From Atopobium sp. UBA1382 (GTDB taxonomy: Bacteria; Actinomycetota; Coriobacteriia; Coriobacteriales; Atopobiaceae): a stretch of DNA of 64,000 nt. This document shows, piece after piece, positions 1-7,781 of the stretch. The stretch covers positions 84,760 through 148,759 of the forward strand of contig DBQY01000009.1 in the NCBI GenBank assembly GCA_002305805.1, given 5' to 3'. How positions within the stretch are numbered: position 1 is the first letter of the stretch; each line of letters starts with the position of its first letter. The notes beneath the pieces are model-generated. The model was given only the letters and a program-made list of their open reading frames with translations. It made no database searches and was not told where the DNA came from. Position numbers and translations under genes: made by a program.

Positions 1-575
1 GCGATGCACGTTGTCTGCGCGGTCTTGAGCAGCATCTGGACAAGGGCCAGCACGTCGAGCCTCCCCTCCAGTGCAACGTGGGCCGCACCAAAGACCACGG
101 ACGAGACGAGCACGGCCGTCACCACGCCGTTGCGCGCGGCGCCGCGGCCGGAGAGCAGGCCGCCGAGCAGCAGCACCCTGAAGAGCGCCTCCTCGTAGAG
201 GCTCACGCTCACGCAGAGCAGCGCGACGCCCGCCAGGTCGGGCGCCCAGGTGGGCGAGATGGGCACCGTCTCCCCCGAGGCCGCGAGTCCCAGCAGGCTC
301 ACCAGCTCGAACGCGCACAGTCCCAGGACGAGAAGGACCGGGTAGCGCCCCTCGCGCAGCGAGCGCCGCAGCCCCACGGCAGACGGGACCAGCGCCCGGC
401 CGCCGCCGAGCAGGGCCACGAAAACGGAGACGAGCGCGAACAGCAGCAGGCGCTGCAGCGCCTGGTCGACGAGGTAGGGCGCGCCCGGAAAGCTCGGCAC
501 CGCCACGAGGGCGAGAAACCCGGCCACGGTGAACGCGATCGCCCAGCCCCGCCTGTGCGTCTTGATGAGCGCCAT
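1..575 (-). CDS. CPBP family intramembrane metalloprotease (partial, C-terminus outside window)
   Basis: The frame reads from an ATG at 573-575 without a stop to the window edge (about 191 residues). It is very hydrophobic, with several membrane segments. Near residue 135 it carries EEALFR, the EExxxR motif of CPBP/Abi (CAAX-like) intramembrane proteases, and about 35 residues later FGAAH, the second conserved histidine motif. The family cleaves or processes membrane proteins; roles include bacteriocin self-immunity and protein maturation, and no substrate can be deduced here. It is transcribed away from the BMP gene starting at 670, so promoters for both should lie in 576-669. The family call is firm; the function is open. 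Confidence 0.82.
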   Translation of the reverse strand, partial: MALIKTHRRGWAIAFTVAGFLALVAVPSFPGAPYLVDQALQRLLLFALVSVFVALLGGGRALVPSAVGLRRSLREGRYPVLLVLGLCAFELVSLLGLAASGETVPISPTWAPDLAGVALLCVSVSLYEEALFRVLLLGGLLSGRGAARNGVVTAVLVSSVVFGAAHVALEGRLDVLALVQMLLKTAQTTCI

Positions 576-669
576 GTGAACCTCCCGTCACATCGCAAGG
601 ATACCCGTTGAGATCCCCCTCGATTCGCTACCATGAATGGGAACGGTCCCGCCCAGGAAGGGAGCCCTC

Positions 670-2631
670 ATGCTCGAGGACTACGCCAAGGCACGCAAGC
701 TCGGACTCAAGCAGGTCGATCGTGACGTCGCGGCGGGACGCTACCCCTATCCCCCGGCACTCGACGACATCCTCAAGAACCAGGGCTACCAGGGAGAGGT
801 CCCTATCGGCCTCACCGAGATCGACCTCTCCCTCATCGCGGGCACCAAGACGCGCGGGCGGCAGAACATGTTCTCGAGCGGCTTTCTGCCGATCGCCGAG
901 CCCGGGTCGGAGTTCTCCTCCAAGTGGAGCGACCTCATCGACTCCCAGCGCGCCGAGGGCCTGCGCGACCCGATCGTGGTCTACGAGTACCTGCAGCGCT
1001 TCTACGTGCAGGAGGGCAACAAGCGCGTGTCCGTGTCGCGCTACCTGGGCATGCCCACGATCCTGGCCAACATCACGCGCGTGACGCCCATGCCCTCGGA
1101 CGAGAAGGCCCTGCGCATCTATCACGAGTTCACGCGCTTCTACCGCGTGTGCCCCATCTACGGCATCATCTCCGACGAGGAGGGCTTCTACGCGCGCCTC
1201 GCCGCCCTGCTCGACCAGGACCTTCACGACGCGTGGCCCGACGACGTGGTGCGCGACCTGCGCTCGCTCTTCGACAGCTTCTCCGCCTCGTGGCACGCCC
1301 GCGGCGGTGACGCCCTCGACCTCCAGGTCGGCGACGCGCTGCTCACCTACATCACGATCTACGGCTTCGAGCACGCGCGCGGCCTCGCGCCCTCCCAGGT
1401 CGACGCCGAGGTCGGCAAGATCTGGGGCGAGTTCGTGGTGACGCAGGGCGAGGGTGCCCGCGCCTACCTCGAGGACCCCTCGAAGGGCCACACCGCGCCG
1501 CTCCCCAAGCTCAAGAACATCGCCAAGGCCACCGTCCTGGCCAGGCCCTTCCGCGTGGCGTTCATCTACGACCGCAACCCCCTCTCGTCGGGATGGATCG
1601 CCCTACACGACCGAGGGCGCCAGAAGCTCGAGGCGCGTCTCGGGGGGACCGTCTCCACACGCGTCTTCACCGATCGCAGCTCGGACGCGGCGTTCGACCA
1701 GGCCGTCGAGGAGGCGATGCGCTACAAGGCGGACCTCGTGGTCACCTGCTCGCCCACGCAGATGCGCCAGACCACGCGCGCCGCCGTCGAGCACCCGGGA
1801 CCCGCCTACCTCAACTGCTCGGTCAGCCTCTCCCACAGCGCGGTCCGTGGGTTCTACGGCCGCATGTACGAGGCCAAGTTCCTGCTCGGTGCCCTCGCGG
1901 CGAGCCTGGCCGGCCATCACAAGATCGGCTACGTGGCGGAGTCCCCGGTCTTCTCGACCGTCGCGGAGATCAACGCCTTCGCCATCGGGGCCGCCATGGT
2001 GGACCCCTACGTCACCGTCTACCTCAAGTGGTTCTCCGCCAAGGACTACGACTGGCGGCGCGAGTTCCGCGAGGAGGGCGTCCACATCATCTCCGGGCGC
2101 GACTACGCCAACCCGCTCGCGCCCCGCGAGTCCTGGGGCCTCTATCGCGTGGACGACGACGGCACCGAGACCCACCTCGCCGAGCCCGTCTGGAAGTGGG
2201 GCCGCTACTACGAGATGCTCGTCCGCTCCATCAGAAACGACACGTGGAAGAAGGAAGGCGAGAAGATCCAGGGGCAGTCCCTCAACTACTGGTGGGGCAT
2301 GTCGGCCGGCGTGCTCGACGTCCGCCTCTCCGACGAGCTGCCGCGCGGTCAGCGCATGCTCGTCGACGTGCTGCGCCAGTCCGTGCTCTCCGGGCGCGTT
2401 CACCCGTTCACGGGCGAGCTCGTGGCCCAGGGCGGCGACGTGGTGCAGGGCCCGGAGGCGGGCCGTCTCACGAGCGAGCAGATCGTGCGCATGCGCTGGC
2501 TCAACGAGAACGTGGTGGGTCGCCTGCCCGAGCAGCGCGAGCTCGACCGCGACGGCCTCGTCGAGGTCGAGGTCGCCGGCGTGATCCCGGTGGACCCCGC
2601 CACGGTGCTGCTCAAGGACACGAGCCGCTAG
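670..2631 (+). CDS. Cytoplasmic BMP-family (PnrA-like) binding protein with N-terminal ParB-like extension
   Basis: 653 residues from the ATG at 670, chosen because AGGAAGGGAG sits about 6 bases upstream; an in-frame ATG at 637 has no such site. From about residue 290 it resembles BMP/Med substrate-binding domains of nucleoside ABC importers (VAFIYDRN, GRMYEAKFLLGALAA, KIGYVAESP, INAFAIGA). It has no signal peptide or lipobox, so it should act in the cytosol. The first 290 residues contain FYVQEGNKRVSVSRYLG, which resembles the ParB/Srx fold, and a helical stretch. It is followed after 11 bases by a phosphoesterase gene. Known BMP proteins bind purine nucleosides; that this one senses a nucleoside or nucleotide is inference. 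Confidence 0.8.
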   Translation: MLEDYAKARKLGLKQVDRDVAAGRYPYPPALDDILKNQGYQGEVPIGLTEIDLSLIAGTKTRGRQNMFSSGFLPIAEPGSEFSSKWSDLIDSQRAEGLRDPIVVYEYLQRFYVQEGNKRVSVSRYLGMPTILANITRVTPMPSDEKALRIYHEFTRFYRVCPIYGIISDEEGFYARLAALLDQDLHDAWPDDVVRDLRSLFDSFSASWHARGGDALDLQVGDALLTYITIYGFEHARGLAPSQVDAEVGKIWGEFVVTQGEGARAYLEDPSKGHTAPLPKLKNIAKATVLARPFRVAFIYDRNPLSSGWIALHDRGRQKLEARLGGTVSTRVFTDRSSDAAFDQAVEEAMRYKADLVVTCSPTQMRQTTRAAVEHPGPAYLNCSVSLSHSAVRGFYGRMYEAKFLLGALAASLAGHHKIGYVAESPVFSTVAEINAFAIGAAMVDPYVTVYLKWFSAKDYDWRREFREEGVHIISGRDYANPLAPRESWGLYRVDDDGTETHLAEPVWKWGRYYEMLVRSIRNDTWKKEGEKIQGQSLNYWWGMSAGVLDVRLSDELPRGQRMLVDVLRQSVLSGRVHPFTGELVAQGGDVVQGPEAGRLTSEQIVRMRWLNENVVGRLPEQRELDRDGLVEVEVAGVIPVDPATVLLKDTSR

Positions 2632-2642
2632 GAGGCGCCAAC

Positions 2643-3284
2643 GTGAGGATCCTCTGCATAGCCGACGAGGAGGAGGGCTGGCTCTACGACCACTGGGACG
2701 CCGAGCGCGTCTCCGGCATCGACCTGATCGTCTCCTGCGGCGACCTACCCGCCGTGTACCTCGAGCACATCGTGACCCTCGCCAACGTGCCGCTGCTCTA
2801 CGTGCCGGGCAACCACGACACCGCCTACGACCGCCATGCGCCCGAGGGCTGCGTCTCCATCGACGGCCACCTGCGCGACTTCCACGGCCTGCGCATCATG
2901 GGACTCGGCGGCTCCATTCGCTACAACGACCAGGTCTACGGCTTCACGGAGCCCGAGATGGCGAGAAGGGCCGCGCGGATGGCGCTGCTCGCCCAGGCCT
3001 CGGGCGGGGTCGACCTGGTCGTGACCCATGCGCCGGTGCGCGGCTACGGCGACCTCGACGACCTGCCGCACCGCGGCTTCGACGCCCTGGGTCGCCTGCT
3101 CGAGCGCACGTGCCCGCGCTATCTTGTGCACGGGCACGTCCACCTCACCTACGGCCGCATCGAGCGCGTGCGCGAGCACCCCTGCGGCACCACGATCGTC
3201 AACGCCTACGGCTCGCACGTCATCGAGATTCCCGACGGGGATATTCCCCAGCGCAGCGGCCTCTTCCGCCCCGAGAGCGTTTAG
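2643..3284 (+). CDS. Calcineurin-like metallophosphoesterase
   Basis: 213 residues from GTG at 2643, with AGGAGG overlapping the stop of the upstream BMP gene, so the two are translationally close and surely co-transcribed. Metal-site blocks in order: IADEEEG (residues 4-10), CGDL, GNHD, THAP and GHVH, the pattern of the Icc/YfcE-like superfamily. The first block normally reads DxH; here it is D-E-E, as in a subset of the superfamily, so one metal ligand is altered. The substrate is unknown: phosphodiesters or phosphomonoesters are both possible. The pairing with a cytosolic BMP protein suggests a nucleotide-related signal or salvage reaction, which is inference. Confidence 0.83.
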   Translation: MRILCIADEEEGWLYDHWDAERVSGIDLIVSCGDLPAVYLEHIVTLANVPLLYVPGNHDTAYDRHAPEGCVSIDGHLRDFHGLRIMGLGGSIRYNDQVYGFTEPEMARRAARMALLAQASGGVDLVVTHAPVRGYGDLDDLPHRGFDALGRLLERTCPRYLVHGHVHLTYGRIERVREHPCGTTIVNAYGSHVIEIPDGDIPQRSGLFRPESV

Positions 3285-3313
3285 CGGCGGCACGACCGAA
3301 GCCGCGCCGCCGC
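3284..3313. terminator. GC hairpin between convergent genes
   Basis: GCGGCGGC at 3284-3291 pairs with GCCGCCGC at 3306-3313 (8 bp, 14-base loop). It starts at the stop codon of the phosphoesterase and lies between it and the convergent galK. No clear T-run follows on either strand, so the assignment rests on position and symmetry. Confidence 0.4.
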
Positions 3314-3347
3314 CCAAAGAACTCGTTGGCGAGACGAGCCGTGTCGC

Positions 3348-4595
3348 CTACGCCTTGCCGAGGCAGGCGGCACCCGTCTGGCGGATGTTGGTGAGGTAGA
3401 CGCTCTCGCGACCAAAGTAGCTGGCCATGTAGTCAACATAGCCCGCGGTCTCGGCCTTCGGGATCACGCACATGATGACGCCCGCGAAGCCGCCGCCGTG
3501 CAGGCGGAACACGCCGGCGCCGATCTTGCGCAGGTAGAGCTCGGTGAGGGCGAGCGCCATCGGGATGGGCTCCTCCTCGGGCATGCCGGGGACCACGGCG
3601 TTCTGCAGCCACTCCCAGGACGAGCGACCGGAGGCGGTGATGATGTCGAGCACCTTGGCCTTGTCGCCGGCGTTAATTGCGGCCTCGGCGGCCTCGACAC
3701 GCTTGACCTCCTCGAAGTAGTGCAGGGCACGCAGGACCGCACGGTCGCCGCACTTCTCGCGCAGCGCGGCGAGGTTGGCGAGAACCGCGTCCTCGTTGGA
3801 GTCGCAGAGGTTCTTGACGCCGAGCGCCGCCGCGACGTCGTGCATCTCGTTGGGGACGGAGGAGTACTCGGCGGAGAGGTCGGCGTGGCCCTTGCCGGTG
3901 TTCACGATCACGAGGTCGTGGTCCAGCTCGTCAAAGCCGAAGTCGACCTTCTCGTACTTCACGCCGTCCGAGAAGTCCAGCAGGATCGTGCCGCCCACGG
4001 CGCACGCCATCTGGTCCATGAGTCCGGAGGCCTTGTCCCACCAGACGTTCTCGGCGTACTGGCCGATGCGCGCGTAGTCCGCGCGGTCGATGGCGTCGTC
4101 GTTGTAGAGGTGGTTCACGATCTCGCAGACGAGCATCTCGAAGGAGGCCGAGGAGCTCACGCCGGCCGACGGGATGACCTCGGAGGAGGCCACGGCGTTG
4201 AAGCCGCCGATCTTGAAGCCGCGCTTGGCCGTGGCCTCGAGCATGCCCGCGACGAGCGTGGTGGAGCCGCCGCCGTGCGGGATCTGGTCGATCGCGCCCG
4301 TGTCCACGACGATGGCCTCGGGATAGCCCTCACTCCAGATGGTGACGATGCCGTCGTCCGTGCGCTGGGCGGCGGCGATGCTGTCCATCGTGATGGAGGC
4401 GCAGAGGATCTTGCCGCCGTTGTGGTCGGTGTGGTTGCCGATGATCTCCGTGCGGCCGGAGGCGGTGAAGTACTCCGGGTCGCCGGCGCCGAAGGCCTCG
4501 TCGTAGCGGGCGGCGAGCGCGGAGAGCCGTTCGACGGCACGCTCGGCGTCCTCGCCGTACACCTTGTTCAGAACGTCCTGGCTGGGAATGCCCAT
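3348..4595 (-). CDS. galK: Galactokinase
   Basis: 415 residues, slightly longer than E. coli GalK (382). It phosphorylates alpha-D-galactose at O1 with ATP, the first committed Leloir step, in the cytosol. The galactokinase signature GRTEIIGNHTDHNGG is near residues 47-61. The GHMP ATP-binding loop is present as IPSAGVSSSASFE, and the third motif appears as RLHGGGFAGVIMC. It lies 17 bases downstream of galT on the same strand, so the pair forms a galTK operon. Substrate is likely supplied by the alpha-galactosidase at 14444-16633. No galE or galM is present in the window. Confidence 0.96.
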   Translation of the reverse strand: MGIPSQDVLNKVYGEDAERAVERLSALAARYDEAFGAGDPEYFTASGRTEIIGNHTDHNGGKILCASITMDSIAAAQRTDDGIVTIWSEGYPEAIVVDTGAIDQIPHGGGSTTLVAGMLEATAKRGFKIGGFNAVASSEVIPSAGVSSSASFEMLVCEIVNHLYNDDAIDRADYARIGQYAENVWWDKASGLMDQMACAVGGTILLDFSDGVKYEKVDFGFDELDHDLVIVNTGKGHADLSAEYSSVPNEMHDVAAALGVKNLCDSNEDAVLANLAALREKCGDRAVLRALHYFEEVKRVEAAEAAINAGDKAKVLDIITASGRSSWEWLQNAVVPGMPEEEPIPMALALTELYLRKIGAGVFRLHGGGFAGVIMCVIPKAETAGYVDYMASYFGRESVYLTNIRQTGAACLGKA

Positions 4596-4612
4596 TTCGG
4601 TTGTCTCCTTCC

Positions 4613-6190
4613 TTAGCAGACGCTCGCAACGAAGCGCGCGAACGCCGCCCTACCCTCTTCGTCGTCGGCAAAGACCGCGCAGCACTCGAGCACCTGCGCG
4701 AAGACCTGGCCGATCTCCTCCTCGATCACGGCGTGGAGCGCCGCGGGGTCCGCGCTCGCCACGTTCTCCGGCGCAAACTCCGGGTGACGCGTGAGCACCT
4801 GAGCGGCCCACGGCGCGTGGCTCGCCACCTCGGGCACGCCCGCCGGGTCCTCGCCCGCGAGGATGACCTGCTCGAGGCGGTCCATCTCGCCGAGCAGGCG
4901 CGCCGGCAGCACCGCGAGGCCCATGACCTCGATGAGGCCGATGTTCTCTTTCTTGATGTGGTGCAGCTCCTGGTGCGGGTGGAAGATGCCGAGCGGGTAC
5001 TCGTCCGTCGTGCGGTTGTTGCGCAGCACGAGGTCGAGCTCAAAGTCCTCGCCGCGGCGACGCGCGATCGGCGTGATGGTGTTGTGCGGGGTGCCGTCGG
5101 TCTCGGCGAGCACGCCCACGGCCTCGTCGGTGTAGCCGCGCCACGCCGTGAGGATCTTGTCGGCGAGCTCGACGATGCGCGCCGGGTCGGCGCCGTCGAG
5201 GCGTATCACGGACATCGGCCAGTCCACGATCTGCGCGCGGACGTCATCGAAGCCCTCGAAGGAGATCTCCTCGCGGGCGCCGGCGCGGGCCATGGCAAAC
5301 TCGTAGCGGCCGCCCTGGTAGTGCTCGTGCGTGAGGATGGAGCCGCCCACGATCGGCAGGTCGGCGTTGGAGCCCACCGTGTAGTGCGGGAACTTGCCCA
5401 CGAACTCGAACAGGCGCTGGAAGGTCGTGCGGCTGATCTGCATGGGGACGTGCTTCTCGGAGAGCACGATGCAGTGCTCGTTGTAGTAGACATAGGGGCT
5501 GTACTGCAGGTACCACGGCTCGCCCGCCAGCGTGAGCGGGATGAGGCGGATGGTCTCGCGGGCGGGGTGGTCAAGGCGCCCGGCGTAGCCCAGGTTCTCG
5601 GGGCAGAGCTGGCAGCGCGGGTAGGGCTCGCTGGCGCCCGCCTTCTGCTTCTCCAGCGCCGCGGCGATGGCCTTGGGGTCCTTCTCGGGCTTGGAGAGGT
5701 TGATCGTGACGTCGAGGTCACCGTAGCGCGTGGAGGTGACCCACTTGCGGTCGCGCGCGATGCGGTAGGTGCGGATGTAGTCCGAGTCCAGCGCGAGGTG
5801 GTAGAAGTAGTCCGTGGCCGTCTCGGGCGACTCGTCGTAGCGCTCCCAGAAGGTGCGGACGACCTCGCTCGGGCGCGGGGTCACGCAGCCCATGAGGCGC
5901 GTGTCCAGCAGGTCGCGGCTCGCGATGCCGGGGTCGCACACGCCGCGCTCGACGGCGTCGTCGAGCAGGCCGGCGAGAATGGCCTCGAGCTCGGGGCGCT
6001 TCTCGGCCGCACGCGCGGCGGCGACGGCCTCCTTGGGAACGAAGGCGCCCGTGGGCTCGTAGCTGAGCGCGTCCAGCATGAGGTTGGCGGCGTAGGTCAC
6101 GTCCTCCTCGCCAATGAGCCCCCGGTCGAGCGCGTAGGCGACAAGATCGGCGACTCCCCTCTCAACCGCTCCAGAGCAGTCCTCGGCCAT
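4613..6190 (-). CDS. galT: UDP-glucose--hexose-1-phosphate uridylyltransferase (GalT2 type)
   Basis: 525 residues from ATG at 6188-6190, preceded by GGGAGGGAG; a frame-open extension to 6235 lacks a binding site. The protein matches the long GalT class of low-GC Gram-positives and Actinobacteria (about 490-530 residues) rather than the 350-residue E. coli form. It exchanges UMP between UDP-glucose and galactose-1-phosphate. Visible blocks include QLCPENLGYAGR, ILTHEHYQGG (the HxHxQ-type nucleotidyl-transfer site) and IFHPHQELHHIKKENIG. First gene of the galTK operon. A perfect 14-bp palindrome (6206-6219) lies between the RBS and the likely promoter and could fold in the 5' leader. Confidence 0.94.
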   Translation of the reverse strand: MAEDCSGAVERGVADLVAYALDRGLIGEEDVTYAANLMLDALSYEPTGAFVPKEAVAAARAAEKRPELEAILAGLLDDAVERGVCDPGIASRDLLDTRLMGCVTPRPSEVVRTFWERYDESPETATDYFYHLALDSDYIRTYRIARDRKWVTSTRYGDLDVTINLSKPEKDPKAIAAALEKQKAGASEPYPRCQLCPENLGYAGRLDHPARETIRLIPLTLAGEPWYLQYSPYVYYNEHCIVLSEKHVPMQISRTTFQRLFEFVGKFPHYTVGSNADLPIVGGSILTHEHYQGGRYEFAMARAGAREEISFEGFDDVRAQIVDWPMSVIRLDGADPARIVELADKILTAWRGYTDEAVGVLAETDGTPHNTITPIARRRGEDFELDLVLRNNRTTDEYPLGIFHPHQELHHIKKENIGLIEVMGLAVLPARLLGEMDRLEQVILAGEDPAGVPEVASHAPWAAQVLTRHPEFAPENVASADPAALHAVIEEEIGQVFAQVLECCAVFADDEEGRAAFARFVASVC

Positions 6191-6345
6191 AGCGTGCTCC
6201 CTCCCCGGGCCCGGGCCCGATACAAATCGGCTCACTTATCAAGAGACGATACCGCATGCGGCGCGGCTCGGAGCGAGCTATGCGGCAAGCGGGCGGAGCG
6301 TCCCCGCACGCGGGCCAAGGTCCTTCTCGCCCCACGGAGCAAACC

Positions 6346-6566
6346 CCTAGAAATCTAGGGACTTGTCGCAGGTAAGTCTAGTAATTCGAGACCTTGTCCC
6401 AGGGGCTTCCGGGAATCCGCGACCTTGTCTCAACGAAAGCTTGCAAGCGTGCCAAAACGCGGACGAACGGCGTGCAAGAGCCGCGATTTCCAGAAGCGTT
6501 GACGGGTATGCCGCGCAAGGTCCCAAAATCCTAGACGGCCATGAGACAAGGCCGCGAATTCCTAGA
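6346..6566. repeat. Symmetric array of 25-bp repeats with 31-bp period
   Basis: The 554-base gap between divergent galT and the LacI gene contains five clear 25-bp copies. Three run forward at 6346-6370, 6377-6401 and 6408-6432. Two are inverted, at 6511-6535 and 6542-6566. A consensus is TCTAGGAATTCGCGACCTTG, followed by TCTCA. Neighbouring copies start 31 bp apart. The outer and middle pairs are both symmetric about position 6456; a degenerate third inverted copy may lie near 6471-6495. The remainder of the gap holds promoter sequence for galT (6191-6260) and the LacI operator. Function unknown. Confidence 0.85.
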
Positions 6567-6681
6567 TAGACCGCGTGCCGAGAAGAACGTCCCGTCGACA
6601 GGCGGCAGACTTTTGGCGGTGAGCGGAATCTCATGAATCTCAGGGCCGTCGGCACGCGGGAGTGCTATATCTATAGCCGTG

Positions 6682-6697
6682 TTGGAAACGTTTCCAA
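6682..6697. promoter_or_regulatory. LacI/CcpA-type operator
   Basis: TTGGAAACGTTTCCAA is a perfect 16-bp palindrome with the central CG typical of LacI-family and catabolite-repressor sites. It lies 47 bases upstream of the LacI-family start codon and just after a TATATC/TATAGC -10-like segment at 6666-6676, so it could block transcription. This fits autoregulation of the lacI-malQ-glgP unit. Confidence 0.75.
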
Positions 6698-6744
6698 TGC
6701 GAAGCGGAACGCTTCTCAGCGGGATTCACGCAAAGGGGTCGAAC

Positions 6745-7746
6745 ATGGACATCCGCGACATCGCAGCGGCATCGGGCTACGGCGTGGGCACGGTCTCCCG
6801 CGTGATCAACAACCAGCCCAACGTCAGCGACCGCGCGCGCAAGCGCATCCTCGCCGTCATGGCCGAGTGCGGCTACGAGCCCAACTCCAACGCGCGCTAC
6901 CTCAAGATGCGCTCGCAGACCCCCGTCACGGCGTTCGTGATGGGCGTCGGCAACCGCCTCTTCGACGACATCATCGGCCCCCTGCAGGCGGCCCTCGCCG
7001 CCGCCGACGAGGAGATGGCCGTCACCTACCTCGACGACGACTCTCGCGAGGTCCACGCCGCCATCGACTACCAGCAGGCCCGCCGCCCCAAGGGGATGGT
7101 CTTCCTCGGGGGCGAGCCGCACTACTTCCGCGAGTCCTTCCACGAGATCGAGGTCCCCTGCGTGCTGGTGACCAACTCGGCCGCCGACCTCGGCTTTGAC
7201 AACCTCTCCAGCGTGACCATCGACAACGAGGCCGCCGCCGCGTGCGCCGTCGGGCACCTCTGGCAGCGCGGCCACCGGCGCATCGGCATCATCGGCGGGG
7301 ACCGGGTCGAGAACAGCGTCAGCTCGCAGCGCCTCCGCGGCGCCGAGCGCGCCCTGCGCGAGCGCGGGATCGAGCTCGACTACGAGCGCGACTACGAGCC
7401 GTGCGCCTTCCTGGAGGGCGCCGGCTACGATGCCGCGCGGCGCCTGCTCGAGCGCACGAGCGACCTCACCGCCGTCTTCGCGCTCGGCGACGTCATTGCC
7501 TTCGGCGCGCTGCGCGCCCTCGCCGACCAGGGGCTCAGCGTCCCAGACGACATCTCCCTCGTCGGCTTTGACGACACCTCCTTCTCACAGTTCTCGGTCC
7601 CCCGGATCACGACGATTCGCCAGGGCGCGGAGCTTCTCGCCGAGAGGAGCGCGCAGATTCTGCTGGACGGCATGGGCGGCAGCCCGGCGGTTCACGAGGT
7701 GGTTCCGTTCCAGCTCATCGAGCGAGAGAGCGTCCGCAGCATCTAG
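6745..7746 (+). CDS. LacI-family transcriptional regulator of maltodextrin genes
   Basis: 333 residues from ATG at 6745 (AAAGGGG about 8 bases upstream). The N-terminal HTH reads MDIRDIAAASGYGVGTVSRV, a standard LacI helix-turn-helix, with the hinge following near residue 50. The rest is a periplasmic-binding-like sugar-sensing domain (LVTNSAADLG, RIGIIGGDR, DDISLVGFDDTSFSQF, PRITTIRQ). It is 35 bases upstream of malQ and co-directional with malQ and glgP, so it likely controls them in response to maltodextrin, a sugar phosphate or another glycan signal. A perfect palindromic operator lies in its own promoter region. The ligand is inferred from context only. Confidence 0.9.
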   Translation: MDIRDIAAASGYGVGTVSRVINNQPNVSDRARKRILAVMAECGYEPNSNARYLKMRSQTPVTAFVMGVGNRLFDDIIGPLQAALAAADEEMAVTYLDDDSREVHAAIDYQQARRPKGMVFLGGEPHYFRESFHEIEVPCVLVTNSAADLGFDNLSSVTIDNEAAAACAVGHLWQRGHRRIGIIGGDRVENSVSSQRLRGAERALRERGIELDYERDYEPCAFLEGAGYDAARRLLERTSDLTAVFALGDVIAFGALRALADQGLSVPDDISLVGFDDTSFSQFSVPRITTIRQGAELLAERSAQILLDGMGGSPAVHEVVPFQLIERESVRSI

Positions 7747-7781
7747 CCGGACGAGAAAAGCAAGAGGAAAGGAAGGTCAGC

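Noticed and set aside
6346..6566. CRISPR array
   Set aside because: The repeats are degenerate, spacers would be only 6 bp, copies are inverted around an axis, and no cas gene is nearby.
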